Shown here: one piece after another, positions 1 to 6,637 of the stretch
How positions within the stretch are numbered: the first letter of the stretch is position 1
How the letters are laid out: each line of letters begins with the position of its first letter
Assembly: GCA_022841365.1 (NCBI GenBank)
Contig: JALHRP010000038.1
Coordinates: forward strand, 1 to 32,219
DNA: 32,219 nucleotides
Direction of reading: 5' to 3'
Origin: Chitinophagaceae bacterium
GTDB taxonomy: Bacteria > Bacteroidota > Bacteroidia > Chitinophagales > Chitinophagaceae
Made by a program: the position numbers and the translations under genes
The notes under the pieces: model-generated
The model's input: only the letters and a program-made list of their open reading frames with translations
Database searches by the model: none
Told to the model about the DNA's origin: nothing

Positions 1-189
1 CAGCAGTTTACAGAATACCATACAACCGTTGCCGGAACCGATACTGTTTTTCTGCAAAGCAAACGCACTGCCCGTTGGTGGATGCAGTTACCCAATCAAA
101 AATTTATTGCCTGCAGTGCAGCCGATTATCAACTGGCGATCCACAGTGAAATACCGGAACGTTGGTTGAGAGCGCAGGAGAGAGATTAA
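1..189 (+). CDS. C-terminal end of a cut-off gene, possibly formimidoylglutamase/arginase family
   Basis: The reading frame is open from the first base and stops with TAA at 187-189, giving the last 62 residues of a protein whose start lies left of the window. Visible features are a TVFLQSKRTARWWMQLP stretch, an FIACSAADYQ stretch and an IPERWLRAQERD end. From memory, this RWWM...PC/CS..DY...PERW pattern resembles the C-terminus of Bacteroidota formimidoylglutamase-like arginase-family enzymes (histidine degradation), but the metal-binding core is outside the window, so the name is tentative. The last 58 codons are duplicated at 818-994. The downstream terminator is broken in this copy: only its left arm and the first three bases of the right arm remain before unrelated sequence begins at 253. 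Confidence 0.5.
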   Translation, partial: QQFTEYHTTVAGTDTVFLQSKRTARWWMQLPNQKFIACSAADYQLAIHSEIPERWLRAQERD

Positions 190-252
190 TTACCCGAAAA
201 CTTTAATAAAAAAACCAACGACTCTAAAAACGCAACGTCGCTTTCAGGAGAC
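12..252. repeat. Direct repeat copy A (host-gene 3' end plus half terminator)
   Basis: This 241 bp stretch matches 817-1058 with about 11 substitutions and one 1-bp indel counted by eye (about 95% identity). It covers the last 58 codons of the host gene, its stop, the A-rich trailer and the terminator left arm with its loop. Identity stops abruptly at 252, inside the terminator stem, where the cargo of the first unit begins. Confidence 0.9.
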
Positions 253-254
253 AT

Positions 255-521
255 TCATTGATAATCATCTTTTGTCAAGCCAGCATTTAAAATGTCTTCT
301 GATGATGCAAGGATAAAATTTTCTGTTTTTATCTCCTTACAACTTGGACAAATATCAGAAAAGCCAAGAGCTAAATTTTTAATTTTTAAAAAAGTGTCTC
401 CTGTTTCTTCACAATGTGCAGTCAAATAATTACAGTGTGGACAAACAACAAGTGAAGGATAACCCTGTTCGCAACAAGGACAAATCTGTTTTAGATACCA
501 TATTGGTTTTTTGATTTCCAT
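255..521 (-). CDS. Small zinc-ribbon protein
   Basis: This 88-residue protein contains CPCC near residue 14, CPHC near residue 27 and CPSC near residue 58. Such paired CxxC knuckles predict a structural zinc ribbon; the function is unknown and I recognise no family. ATG (519-521) is the only sensible start. The gene ends three bases from the point where the duplicated host-gene terminator is interrupted, and runs convergent to the host gene, so it looks like the cargo of the first unit of a tandem hotspot. Its upstream side carries one stand-alone copy of a short repeat (561-625) and then the composite repeat (626-816). It could be a defence or regulatory accessory protein, but nothing in the sequence shows that. 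Confidence 0.7.
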   Translation of the reverse strand: MEIKKPIWYLKQICPCCEQGYPSLVVCPHCNYLTAHCEETGDTFLKIKNLALGFSDICPSCKEIKTENFILASSEDILNAGLTKDDYQ

Positions 522-560
522 TTTTAATGAGTCGTTCTTATTCTAATTATTTTTATCATT

Positions 561-625
561 TATGCGGTTGGTCAATATAACACAACTTCAGTGTGCTTCT
601 TTTTATATATACCAGCAACGGCAAA
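561..625. repeat. Short repeat block, stand-alone copy
   Basis: Starts TATGCGGTTGGTCAATATAA and ends ACCAGCAACGGCAAAA. It matches the right part of the composite repeats at 732-816 and 1432-1523 (TATGCGGTTGGTTATAAC ... GCTTCTTTCTATA ... ACAACGGCAAAAG) but lacks the internal TCCCGC/GCGGGA hairpin. It directly abuts the composite repeat at 626, so this boundary carries two copies of the block. Confidence 0.75.
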
Positions 626-816
626 AAGCTACAAAATTTCTTTGAACCGAAAAGCTGCTGTAGCATTACCGCTAACGCAGTGCTTTGCTTTGTTTTTTGT
701 CTATGTTGATATAGCAGGGAAGTGAATGTTTTATGCGGTTGGTTATAACTTGTCCCGCCTCATGAGGGAAGACACAACCGGTATGCTTCTTTCTATAGTA
801 TACCAACAAGGGTAAA
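626..816. repeat. Composite flank repeat, copy 1
   Basis: About 190 bp, resembling 1327-1523 at roughly 80% by eye. The left part begins AAGCTACAAAATTTCTTTGA and contains ACCGCTAAC. The right part (732-816) begins TATGCGGTTGGTTATAAC and contains the palindrome CCTCATGAGG. It lies upstream of the minus-strand cargo gene, and its right end meets the second host-gene fragment at 817 with no spacer. No open reading frame of note is present in 522-816. Confidence 0.8.
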
Positions 817-817
817 A

Positions 818-994
818 GAATACCATACAACCGTTGCCGGAACCGATACTGTTTTTCTGCAAAGCAAACGTACCGCCCGTTGGTGGATGCAGTTACCCAA
901 CCGGAAATTTATTGCCTGTAGTGCTGCCGATTATCAACTGGCCATCCACAGTGAAATACCTGAACGTTGGTTGAGAGCGCAGGAGAGAGATTAG
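818..994 (+). pseudogene. Duplicated 3' fragment of the host gene (copy B)
   Basis: An in-frame copy of the last 58 codons of the gene ending at 189, beginning at the GAA codon aligned with base 13 and stopping at TAG (992-994). It has no start codon and is preceded directly by repeat sequence, so it cannot make the enzyme. Compared with copy A, eight codons including the stop differ; all are silent except one CAA to CGG (Gln to Arg). That bias toward silent change implies that the two versions diverged while both were working genes. This copy retains the complete terminator, so it is probably the displaced original 3' end or a remnant of another allele. Confidence 0.85.
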
Positions 995-1036
995 TTACCC
1001 GAACACTTTAATAAAAAAAACCAACGACTCTAAAAA

Positions 1037-1079
1037 CGCAACGTCGCTTTCAGGAGACGTTGCGGAATTTTTTTTTTTT
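1037..1079 (+). terminator. Rho-independent terminator of the host gene, intact copy
   Basis: A perfect 9-bp stem, CGCAACGTC (1037-1045) with GACGTTGCG (1056-1064) around a 10-nt loop, is followed by GAA and a run of 12 T (1068-1079). The same left arm occurs at 231-239, but there the right arm is cut off after GAC. Confidence 0.9.
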
Positions 1080-1086
1080 GGTAATC

Positions 1087-1311
1087 TTAACTGTTGCTTT
1101 CACGCAAAAAATCTTTAAGGGTTTGTAATTTTTTCCCCGACTTTCTTGCTTCTTTTACTTCTAAAAAACCTTCTTTTATATCAGTAAAAACCTTCAATTT
1201 GTTTTGAAGCTTGGTAAACTCTTTAGTCATCTTCTCCCAAGTCCTTATTGGAACCAAAACAGAAGTTTTATCTCCGTTTTCATCAACCATATATTTTAAT
1301 GCACCTGCCAT
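1087..1311 (-). CDS. Antitoxin-like small protein (Phd/YefM- or RelB-like), orphan
   Basis: The 74-residue product begins with a KYMVDENGDKTSVLVPIRTW stretch. A short strand with a D..G.KTSV..P...W pattern followed by charged helices is typical of small Bacteroidota antitoxins of type II toxin-antitoxin pairs (family knowledge). The C-terminal half is Lys/Glu-rich and predicted helical. No toxin gene follows: in its direction of transcription the next element is the terminator at 1037-1079. It occupies the same position relative to the flanking repeats as the zinc-ribbon gene in the first unit, so it is the cargo of the second unit. The orphan state could reflect loss of the toxin, or the protein may not be an antitoxin. 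Confidence 0.6.
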   Translation of the reverse strand: MAGALKYMVDENGDKTSVLVPIRTWEKMTKEFTKLQNKLKVFTDIKEGFLEVKEARKSGKKLQTLKDFLRESNS

Positions 1312-1326
1312 ACATGACGTTTAATC

Positions 1327-1523
1327 AAAGCTACAAAATTTCTTTGAACCGAAAAGCTGACGTAGCGTCACCGCTAACTCTGTGCTTTGCGCTATTTTTT
1401 GTTTTGTTGATATTGCAGGTGGGTTAATGTATTAAACGGTTGGTTATAACTTATCCCGCCTCATGCGGGAATACACAATCTCGGCGTACTTCTTTCTATA
1501 ATATACGAACAACGGCAAAAGGG
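1327..1523. repeat. Composite flank repeat, copy 2
   Basis: Same organisation as 626-816: the left part starts AAAGCTACAAAATTTCTTTG with CACCGCTAAC, and the right part contains CGGTTGGTTATAAC, a perfect hairpin TCCCGC-ctcat-GCGGGA (1454-1470) and CTTCTTTCTATA...AACGGCAAAAG. It separates the antitoxin-like gene from the membrane-protein gene ending at 1544. A short plus-strand frame through it is judged spurious. Confidence 0.8.
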
Positions 1524-1543
1524 CAGTTGTGCCATTTCAGTTA

Positions 1544-2188
1544 CTACGTAAAGTTTATTTTTTCAGTTAATGTACTAATTTGCCTACCATACATGTCATT
1601 GTACTTAATTGTAATCTCTGAACCATTTAGGTACTCTCTTTGATTATGCAAAAAAGCACTAAATATTAAATCTTTTTCGTCTCCTGAAATTTTGAGTATC
1701 ACTGGCTCTGTTTCTTTTGCTATGGCACAATGGTTATTCAAAACGTTTAAAACACGATAATTGTATTTTGCCTTAACTGGCAAAATTGTTTCCATTAAAT
1801 TTGTAATTTTTTTGCCGTTTGAATCTTGAATAAACATTTCTGTTATTATAAGAGGCCCAAGCCCACAATTTATTAATCTTATTTCAAGATAACTTTCGTC
1901 ACTGTCAAATGCCAATTCGCCATACGGGCGGGCTAGTTCCTTAATATTCCATTCACTACGATTATCTTCCACCTTTTTGAGCCAATGGGTAAGATAAATC
2001 AAGACAATTAAATTAAGCAATGCAATGATCGTGTTTACAATACCTCCTATGTAGTCAGCAAATTGCGCCCAATTTTCAGTTTTTTTTGAAATTCCATTAC
2101 CAGAAAAATTGGAATAATATATAGCGATTGGGGATAAAATGAATAAGGCAATAATAAGGAAAATTAAAAAAATATTTTTTTGTGACAT
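1544..2188 (-). CDS. Predicted two-helix membrane protein, unknown function
   Basis: This 214-residue protein has an N-terminal hydrophobic segment (about residues 8-28) and a second one (about 46-72) containing ADYIGGIVNTIIALLNLIVL, followed by a soluble domain of about 140 residues with a predicted beta-rich pattern. The W.QF.DY.GG..N...A motif in a membrane hairpin reminds me of accessory membrane proteins such as the putative phage abortive-infection type, but that motif is shared by several unrelated families and the soluble domain is not recognised. It lies immediately right of the second composite repeat in an accessory region, which fits cargo. The 210 bases between it and 2400 hold no gene that I can see. 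Confidence 0.65.
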   Translation of the reverse strand: MSQKNIFLIFLIIALFILSPIAIYYSNFSGNGISKKTENWAQFADYIGGIVNTIIALLNLIVLIYLTHWLKKVEDNRSEWNIKELARPYGELAFDSDESYLEIRLINCGLGPLIITEMFIQDSNGKKITNLMETILPVKAKYNYRVLNVLNNHCAIAKETEPVILKISGDEKDLIFSAFLHNQREYLNGSEITIKYNDMYGRQISTLTEKINFT

Positions 2189-2399
2189 ATGCGAAAAGTG
2201 TGGCTAAAGTTTTGACTATTTTTTGTTTTAAAATCGTTTGGTCCTCAATGTAAATTAAACAAATACTCTTACTTAAATACTACAATGTATTTGTTCTCTT
2301 CGCAACAATGCCCTCCCAACGGAAACATGAAGAAAAAAAGAAATTAAAATAGTTTTAGGATTTACTTGTTTTAAGCATCTATATTTTTATCTTACATGA

Positions 2400-2597
2400 A
2401 TGATCAAAATGAACTATAAACAAAAAGGGATTCTTAATTTAATATCTGCAATTTTTGCGATTTTAATAATGAAGCCTTCTGCTCCTTATATCAAAAGCAA
2501 TCTTATTCTGGTATTTATCTCTCTGTTGTTTATTTTCTCCGCTGTAAGGCATTTTGTTTTGTATAAAGAAGGAAACAGGGAGAGCAAATCTGTGTAA
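2400..2597 (+). CDS. Small two-helix membrane protein
   Basis: This 65-residue frame is hydrophobic: about residues 11-29 and 34-50 form two predicted membrane helices, with a charged YKEGNRESKSV tail. Two in-frame starts are possible (2400 and 2409). No clear ribosome-binding site helps choose, and Bacteroidota often lack one. It runs convergent to the Gre-like gene, with one base between the two stop codons. No family is recognised. Confidence 0.5.
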   Translation: MIKMNYKQKGILNLISAIFAILIMKPSAPYIKSNLILVFISLLFIFSAVRHFVLYKEGNRESKSV

Positions 2598-2598
2598 C

Positions 2599-3048
2599 TT
2601 ACTCAACTCCTTCAATCAAATAATCAATTCCATTAAGTCTGCAGGTATCACCTGTTTTCAAATGCAGCATTGCTTTTCCTAAAGGAGATTCTGGAGAAAG
2701 CGCAATGATCAACTGATGATCGATGGTTGCTTTGCCCAACCCAATACTGAGAAAGAAGATTCCTTTGTGTGTTGTAATCAGGCTGCCTTTTACAATTTGT
2801 TCTGTATAAAGTTTGGCATCAATTTTTTCCAATACTTTTTTTTGTGCAAGGGTTTCTTTCAACTGCCGACTGCTGTTTTCCTGTTCAATCTGCAGCATGG
2901 CCAATGCCGTTTCATGTTTATCACCGGCGGTTCGTTTGGTTTCATTGCCGGCACTTTCTGTTAAGTCGTGCAGAGATTGTTGCAGTACACGGATTTTTTC
3001 ATTGATCAGTTGCAGGTAGTGTTGATATATTTTTTCTTTAAAGGTCAT
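2599..3048 (-). CDS. GreA/GreB-like C-terminal-domain protein
   Basis: The product is 149 residues from the ATG at 3046-3048. The frame stays open to 3141, but the extra 31 residues run through the regulatory region and lack family character. An N-terminal helical part carrying ESAGNETKRTAGDKHETALA is followed by a small beta domain with SPESPLGKAMLHLKTGDT. The helix with ..E...K..AGDK.ET..A and the SP.SP.G..L.....G pattern match the Bacteroidota family related to the transcription elongation factor GreA/GreB C-terminal domain, sometimes mislabelled 3-oxoacyl-ACP synthase. A role at RNA polymerase is inferred only from the fold. A perfect -7 box TATCTTTG (minus strand, 3054-3061) sits directly before the start, so the mRNA may be leaderless or nearly so. 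Confidence 0.75.
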   Translation of the reverse strand: MTFKEKIYQHYLQLINEKIRVLQQSLHDLTESAGNETKRTAGDKHETALAMLQIEQENSSRQLKETLAQKKVLEKIDAKLYTEQIVKGSLITTHKGIFFLSIGLGKATIDHQLIIALSPESPLGKAMLHLKTGDTCRLNGIDYLIEGVE

Positions 3049-3053
3049 CAGTA

Positions 3054-3061
3054 CAAAGATA
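3054..3061 (-). promoter_or_regulatory. -7 box of the Gre-like gene
   Basis: Read on the minus strand this is TATCTTTG, matching the Bacteroidota consensus TAnnTTTG. It lies five bases before the ATG. The palindrome at 3081-3095 lies 19 bp upstream, where the -33 element is expected. Confidence 0.5.
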
Positions 3062-3080
3062 CAAGGTATGATGCTTGTTG

Positions 3081-3095
3081 AGGTATGCCATACCT
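3081..3095. promoter_or_regulatory. Candidate operator 1 (AGGTATG-C-CATACCT)
   Basis: A perfect 7-bp inverted repeat around one central base. The same site with a different central base is at 3131-3145, and a half site AGGTATG is at 3064-3070. The palindrome sits 19 bp from the -7 box of the leftward gene, so a dimeric regulator bound here would cover the -33 region. Confidence 0.55.
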
Positions 3096-3130
3096 TTTTA
3101 GGGAGTATCCGAAAATTACTTGTTGCTGAT

Positions 3131-3145
3131 AGGTATGGCATACCT
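3131..3145. promoter_or_regulatory. Candidate operator 2 (AGGTATG-G-CATACCT)
   Basis: Second copy of the palindrome, 50 bp centre-to-centre from the first (close to five helical turns). It ends 18 bp before TATATTTA (3164-3171), a likely -7 box for the rightward carboxypeptidase gene. Confidence 0.55.
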
Positions 3146-3189
3146 ACCTACAACTAAACAATGTATATTTAGCCATAAAATAAGTGCTG

Positions 3190-4533
3190 ATGTTCTCTGT
3201 TAAAAAAAGTATAGGCTGTCTTTTTGTTTCTGTCGTACTGTTTTCCTGCACAACGCAAAAACAGGTAAGAATTTCAACTTTGCAAAAACGACTCATTGCT
3301 GATTCTGCACTAACCAATGCACATGTTGGTGTGGCGGTATATGATGTAGAAGCCAAAAAATTTCTGTATCAGCATAACAGCAATAAATATTTTGTCCCTG
3401 CCAGTAATATCAAGCTTCCTACTTTATATGCCGGTATGAAATATCTGGGCGATAGTCTGGTTGGCTTGAAATACAACCAACAGAACGATACCATCTTTCT
3501 GCAACCAACAGGAGATCCCACTTTATTGCATCCGGATTATAAACGTCAACCGGTTTATGATTTTCTGAAAGAACAAAACAAAACAATGGTCATCAGTAAC
3601 CGCAACTGGAGATCAGAAGCATTGGGTTATGGCTGGGCATGGGATGATTATTTAGGTTACTATATGACCGAACGAAGCGCTTTGCCTGTGTATGCTAATT
3701 TAATTAAGTGGATTCAGCAACGGAATATTGAACAAAAAGGAAGTGGGCCGGATACCTCTATTTCTGTGTTTACTGATCCGGAGATCAACTGGAATGCAAC
3801 ATTCTCTACCAAAAAAACAACTTCATTTGATGTAACCCGCCCACGTACAGAAAATGTATACACGATCAGTGAAGGAAAAGAAATGAAACGGGAACTGGAA
3901 ATTCCTTTTGTAACAAACGGTATTCAGTCAGCGTTGGAATTATTAAAAGACACACTACATAAAGAAATAAAAGAACACAATTTTCAAATTGCAAAATCAG
4001 ATAATTATAAAGTAATCCATTCGCAACCGGTGGACTCCCTGTTTAGACCGCTCATGCACCGCAGCGATAATTTCTTTGCGGAGCAAACCTTACTGATGGT
4101 GAGTAATCAATTGTTGGGTTATATGGATGAACAAAAATTGATAGATTCTTTACTGAAAACCGATCTCAGCGGCTTTCCTCAAAAACCAAAGTGGGTAGAT
4201 GGAAGCGGACTCAGCAGGTACAATTTATTTACACCCGAAGATTTTGTATGGCTGCTGGGAAAAATGAAAGATGAATTTGGTATGGACAGGTTGAAAACAA
4301 TTCTGCCCACCGGCAATACGGGTACGCTCCGTAATTATTATAAAGACGAAACGGGAGTGATCTTTGCAAAAACGGGATCACTCACCAGTCATATTGCGTT
4401 GAGTGGTTTCCTCATTACATCTAAAAACAAACTGCTCATATTTTCTGTGCTGGTGAATAATCATGCAGCATCGCCTGCTGCGGTGCGCAGAGCAGTTGAA
4501 AAATTTCTTCAGCAGATCCGCAGAGAGCAATAA
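3190..4533 (+). CDS. dacB: D-alanyl-D-alanine carboxypeptidase/endopeptidase, PBP4 type (peptidase S13)
   Basis: The product is 447 residues from ATG 3190; a GTG at 3184 is less likely. It is a serine penicillin-binding protein that trims or cleaves peptidoglycan peptide cross-links in the periplasm. The three active-site motifs are visible in order: SNIK (SxxK, about residue 72), SDN (about 291) and KTG (about 393, in FAKTGSLTSHIALSG). The N-terminus is a lipoprotein signal ending in a VVLFSC lipobox, so it is probably membrane-anchored. It is divergent from the Gre-like gene, with the two palindromes between them. Its length is usual for the family, and no inactivating change is seen. Confidence 0.9.
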   Translation: MFSVKKSIGCLFVSVVLFSCTTQKQVRISTLQKRLIADSALTNAHVGVAVYDVEAKKFLYQHNSNKYFVPASNIKLPTLYAGMKYLGDSLVGLKYNQQNDTIFLQPTGDPTLLHPDYKRQPVYDFLKEQNKTMVISNRNWRSEALGYGWAWDDYLGYYMTERSALPVYANLIKWIQQRNIEQKGSGPDTSISVFTDPEINWNATFSTKKTTSFDVTRPRTENVYTISEGKEMKRELEIPFVTNGIQSALELLKDTLHKEIKEHNFQIAKSDNYKVIHSQPVDSLFRPLMHRSDNFFAEQTLLMVSNQLLGYMDEQKLIDSLLKTDLSGFPQKPKWVDGSGLSRYNLFTPEDFVWLLGKMKDEFGMDRLKTILPTGNTGTLRNYYKDETGVIFAKTGSLTSHIALSGFLITSKNKLLIFSVLVNNHAASPAAVRRAVEKFLQQIRREQ

Positions 4534-4731
4534 CTTAAAATAACCTGTTGGGCTAAAGCCCTCAAAAAAAAACTCACAGCACAGGCAGCATTTTATTTTT
4601 TGCAGGGAACTATTATACAGCATCCTTTCAAGAAAACATCTTTCGCCGGAACACATCCGTAAGAGACAAGCACATTATCCAAATTAATCCACCGAAGCTC
4701 TGGCCCAGGCGGAACACTAAACCACTTTTTT
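4534..4731. other. Intergenic gap with GGGCTAAAGCCC palindrome
   Basis: This 198 bp gap holds a GGGC-TAAA-GCCC hairpin near 4551-4562, followed by A rather than T, so it is not a classical terminator in the plus direction. No gene is seen. Confidence 0.4.
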
Positions 4732-6612
4732 ATGAAGAAGTTTATTTACTCTTTTATGGCCATGCTGTGCGTATGCATCACTGTGGCTAGGGCTCAAACA
4801 AATCCCTGCGAAGGCAAAGCCGGCTTTCAGTTTACCATTAATGCAAACAGCGTTGCATTTTTTTCCATCAACACATCTAATACGGTGTTGGAACACAAGT
4901 GGAGTTTTGGCGATGGGAACAATTCCACTGCAGCCAATCCGGTGCATTTGTATCAACTGCCCGGCAATTACCGTGTGGTGCATTATATTAAAGATGTTGC
5001 AAGGAATTGTTACGATTCTGCAGTGAAAGAAATCCAACTCATCTTTACACCCGCCTGTGAATTACTGCAACCAAAGTTTGAATGGGTAAGAGATACCTCA
5101 GCGCCCAACCGGATTAAATTCATCAATCAATCATTGCCCAATGCGCCGCCGGCAACACTATTGTTCAAATGGAGTTTTGGCGATGGTACATTTTCCTCCG
5201 ATAAAAATCCGATACATACATACAATACACCCGGACAATACAATGTTTGTTTAACCATCCGTTATGCCAACGCCAATTGTGAAAAAACCTTTTGCTTGGT
5301 TGTTACGGTGCCACCAACCTGTAACCTGCAACCTCTATTTACATGGGCTGCTGATTCTGCCAATCCCCAAAAAATAAAATTCAGTAATCAAACAGTTGTT
5401 CCAGCTACTGCTGCGCAGGTAAGCTGGAGCTTTGGCGATGGAACAGGCAGCAATGAATGGAGTCCGACGCATGTATACACACAACCCGGCGTTTATAAAG
5501 TTTGTTTAAAAGTATACATCAATAATACCTGCGTAAAAGAAATTTGTAAAGAGGTTGTCATCCGGGCATGTACTGTTCAGCCAAACTTTACATGGACACT
5601 TGATACGGTTCATCCGTTACGTGGCGTGAAATTTCATAATCAAGCACAGATCAGCAGCAATACACAGCCTTTAAGTGTAAAGTGGAACTTTGGCGATGGT
5701 ACGGGCAGTAATGAATGGAGTCCGCTCCATGTGTATCAGCAACCCGGTACCTATAAAGTTTGTCTGCGTATTGAATTCTTCCCCGGTTGTGTAAAAGAAA
5801 TTTGTAAAGAAGTAACTGTTCCTGCTCCCATGCATTGCGAACAGATGAGTGCATTCTCTATTGAGCGTATCATTAATGAGCCAAATACATTTGTGTTTAA
5901 AGCTAATGTGCCCAATGCTTTTGCAAAATATACCTGGACCTTTGGTGATGGCACCGGTGCGTTAGGACCAAATGCAAGACACAAGTATGATCGTCCCGGC
6001 CGTTATACTGTTTGTTTAACGGTGTACCGCAGCAACGAATGTGCATCTACCAGCTGCAACGAAGTGGTGATCGGACAACTGAACTGTGAACAGACGTATG
6101 TAAAGTTTGAATATCAGCGCCTCAATCCGCCGATTGGTAACGCCATTAAGTTTACCGCAGTAAGCAATCAGCCGCTTGTTTCACAACGCTGGACGATTCA
6201 GAAAAGTAACAGCAGTACTCCCGTTATCATCAATACAAACAATCCCACTTATATTTTTCAGGATACGGGTTTGTATAAAGTTTGTCTGCGTGCAGTTACT
6301 GCCAATGGTTGTGTAAAAGAGTTTTGTGAAACGATTCGTATACAGCAGATTCCTGTTGCCTGTACCTTACAGGTAACACCTAATCCTGCAACCACCACAG
6401 TTAACTTTAAAGTTCAGGTTGAAGTATCACAAACGGTAACAGCATCCATCATTGATATTACCGGTGTGCGCAAAGCCATCTTTTATTTAAATGCAGCGGT
6501 TGGGGTAAACAGTTTTGCTTTGCCTGTAAGTACATTGCCGGCCGGTTATTATACGCTGGAAGTAAAAGTGGGCAACCGGATTTGCCTGGGACGGTTTCAG
6601 AAAATAAATTAA
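4732..6612 (+). CDS. Secreted PKD-repeat protein with type IX secretion sorting domain
   Basis: This 626-residue protein has a signal peptide (MKKFIYSFMAMLCVCITVARAQ), about six PKD-type beta-sandwich repeats and a C-terminal sorting domain. The repeats are marked by W(S/N/T)FGDG (at about residues 58, 147, 233, 321, 404) and Y..PG.Y.VCL strands; the sixth repeat is divergent, with WTIQ replacing WxFGDG. The last ~85 residues begin CTLQVTPNPATTTVNF and end ETLEV-like strands and GRFQKIN, the pattern of a type IX secretion type A tail, so export to the cell surface or medium is expected. Repeats 3 and 4 share FGDGTGSNEWSP almost exactly. Each repeat carries cysteines in register (VCL, then C.KE.C). 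PKD modules usually serve adhesion or as spacers; no catalytic domain is present. Confidence 0.85.
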   Translation: MKKFIYSFMAMLCVCITVARAQTNPCEGKAGFQFTINANSVAFFSINTSNTVLEHKWSFGDGNNSTAANPVHLYQLPGNYRVVHYIKDVARNCYDSAVKEIQLIFTPACELLQPKFEWVRDTSAPNRIKFINQSLPNAPPATLLFKWSFGDGTFSSDKNPIHTYNTPGQYNVCLTIRYANANCEKTFCLVVTVPPTCNLQPLFTWAADSANPQKIKFSNQTVVPATAAQVSWSFGDGTGSNEWSPTHVYTQPGVYKVCLKVYINNTCVKEICKEVVIRACTVQPNFTWTLDTVHPLRGVKFHNQAQISSNTQPLSVKWNFGDGTGSNEWSPLHVYQQPGTYKVCLRIEFFPGCVKEICKEVTVPAPMHCEQMSAFSIERIINEPNTFVFKANVPNAFAKYTWTFGDGTGALGPNARHKYDRPGRYTVCLTVYRSNECASTSCNEVVIGQLNCEQTYVKFEYQRLNPPIGNAIKFTAVSNQPLVSQRWTIQKSNSSTPVIINTNNPTYIFQDTGLYKVCLRAVTANGCVKEFCETIRIQQIPVACTLQVTPNPATTTVNFKVQVEVSQTVTASIIDITGVRKAIFYLNAAVGVNSFALPVSTLPAGYYTLEVKVGNRICLGRFQKIN

Positions 6613-6637
6613 GTGTGTATGTTTTAAGTACCCGATG

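Noticed and set aside
1440-1643. Plus-strand frame through the second composite repeat
   Set aside because: It spans repeat sequence and the end of the opposing membrane-protein gene; no family character.
3049-3141. N-terminal extension of the Gre-like gene
   Set aside because: It runs across the two palindromes and the -7 box; the ATG at 3046-3048 starts the conserved part.
4545-4575. Terminator after dacB
   Set aside because: The GGGC-TAAA-GCCC hairpin is followed by A residues in the gene direction, so it does not meet the intrinsic terminator pattern.
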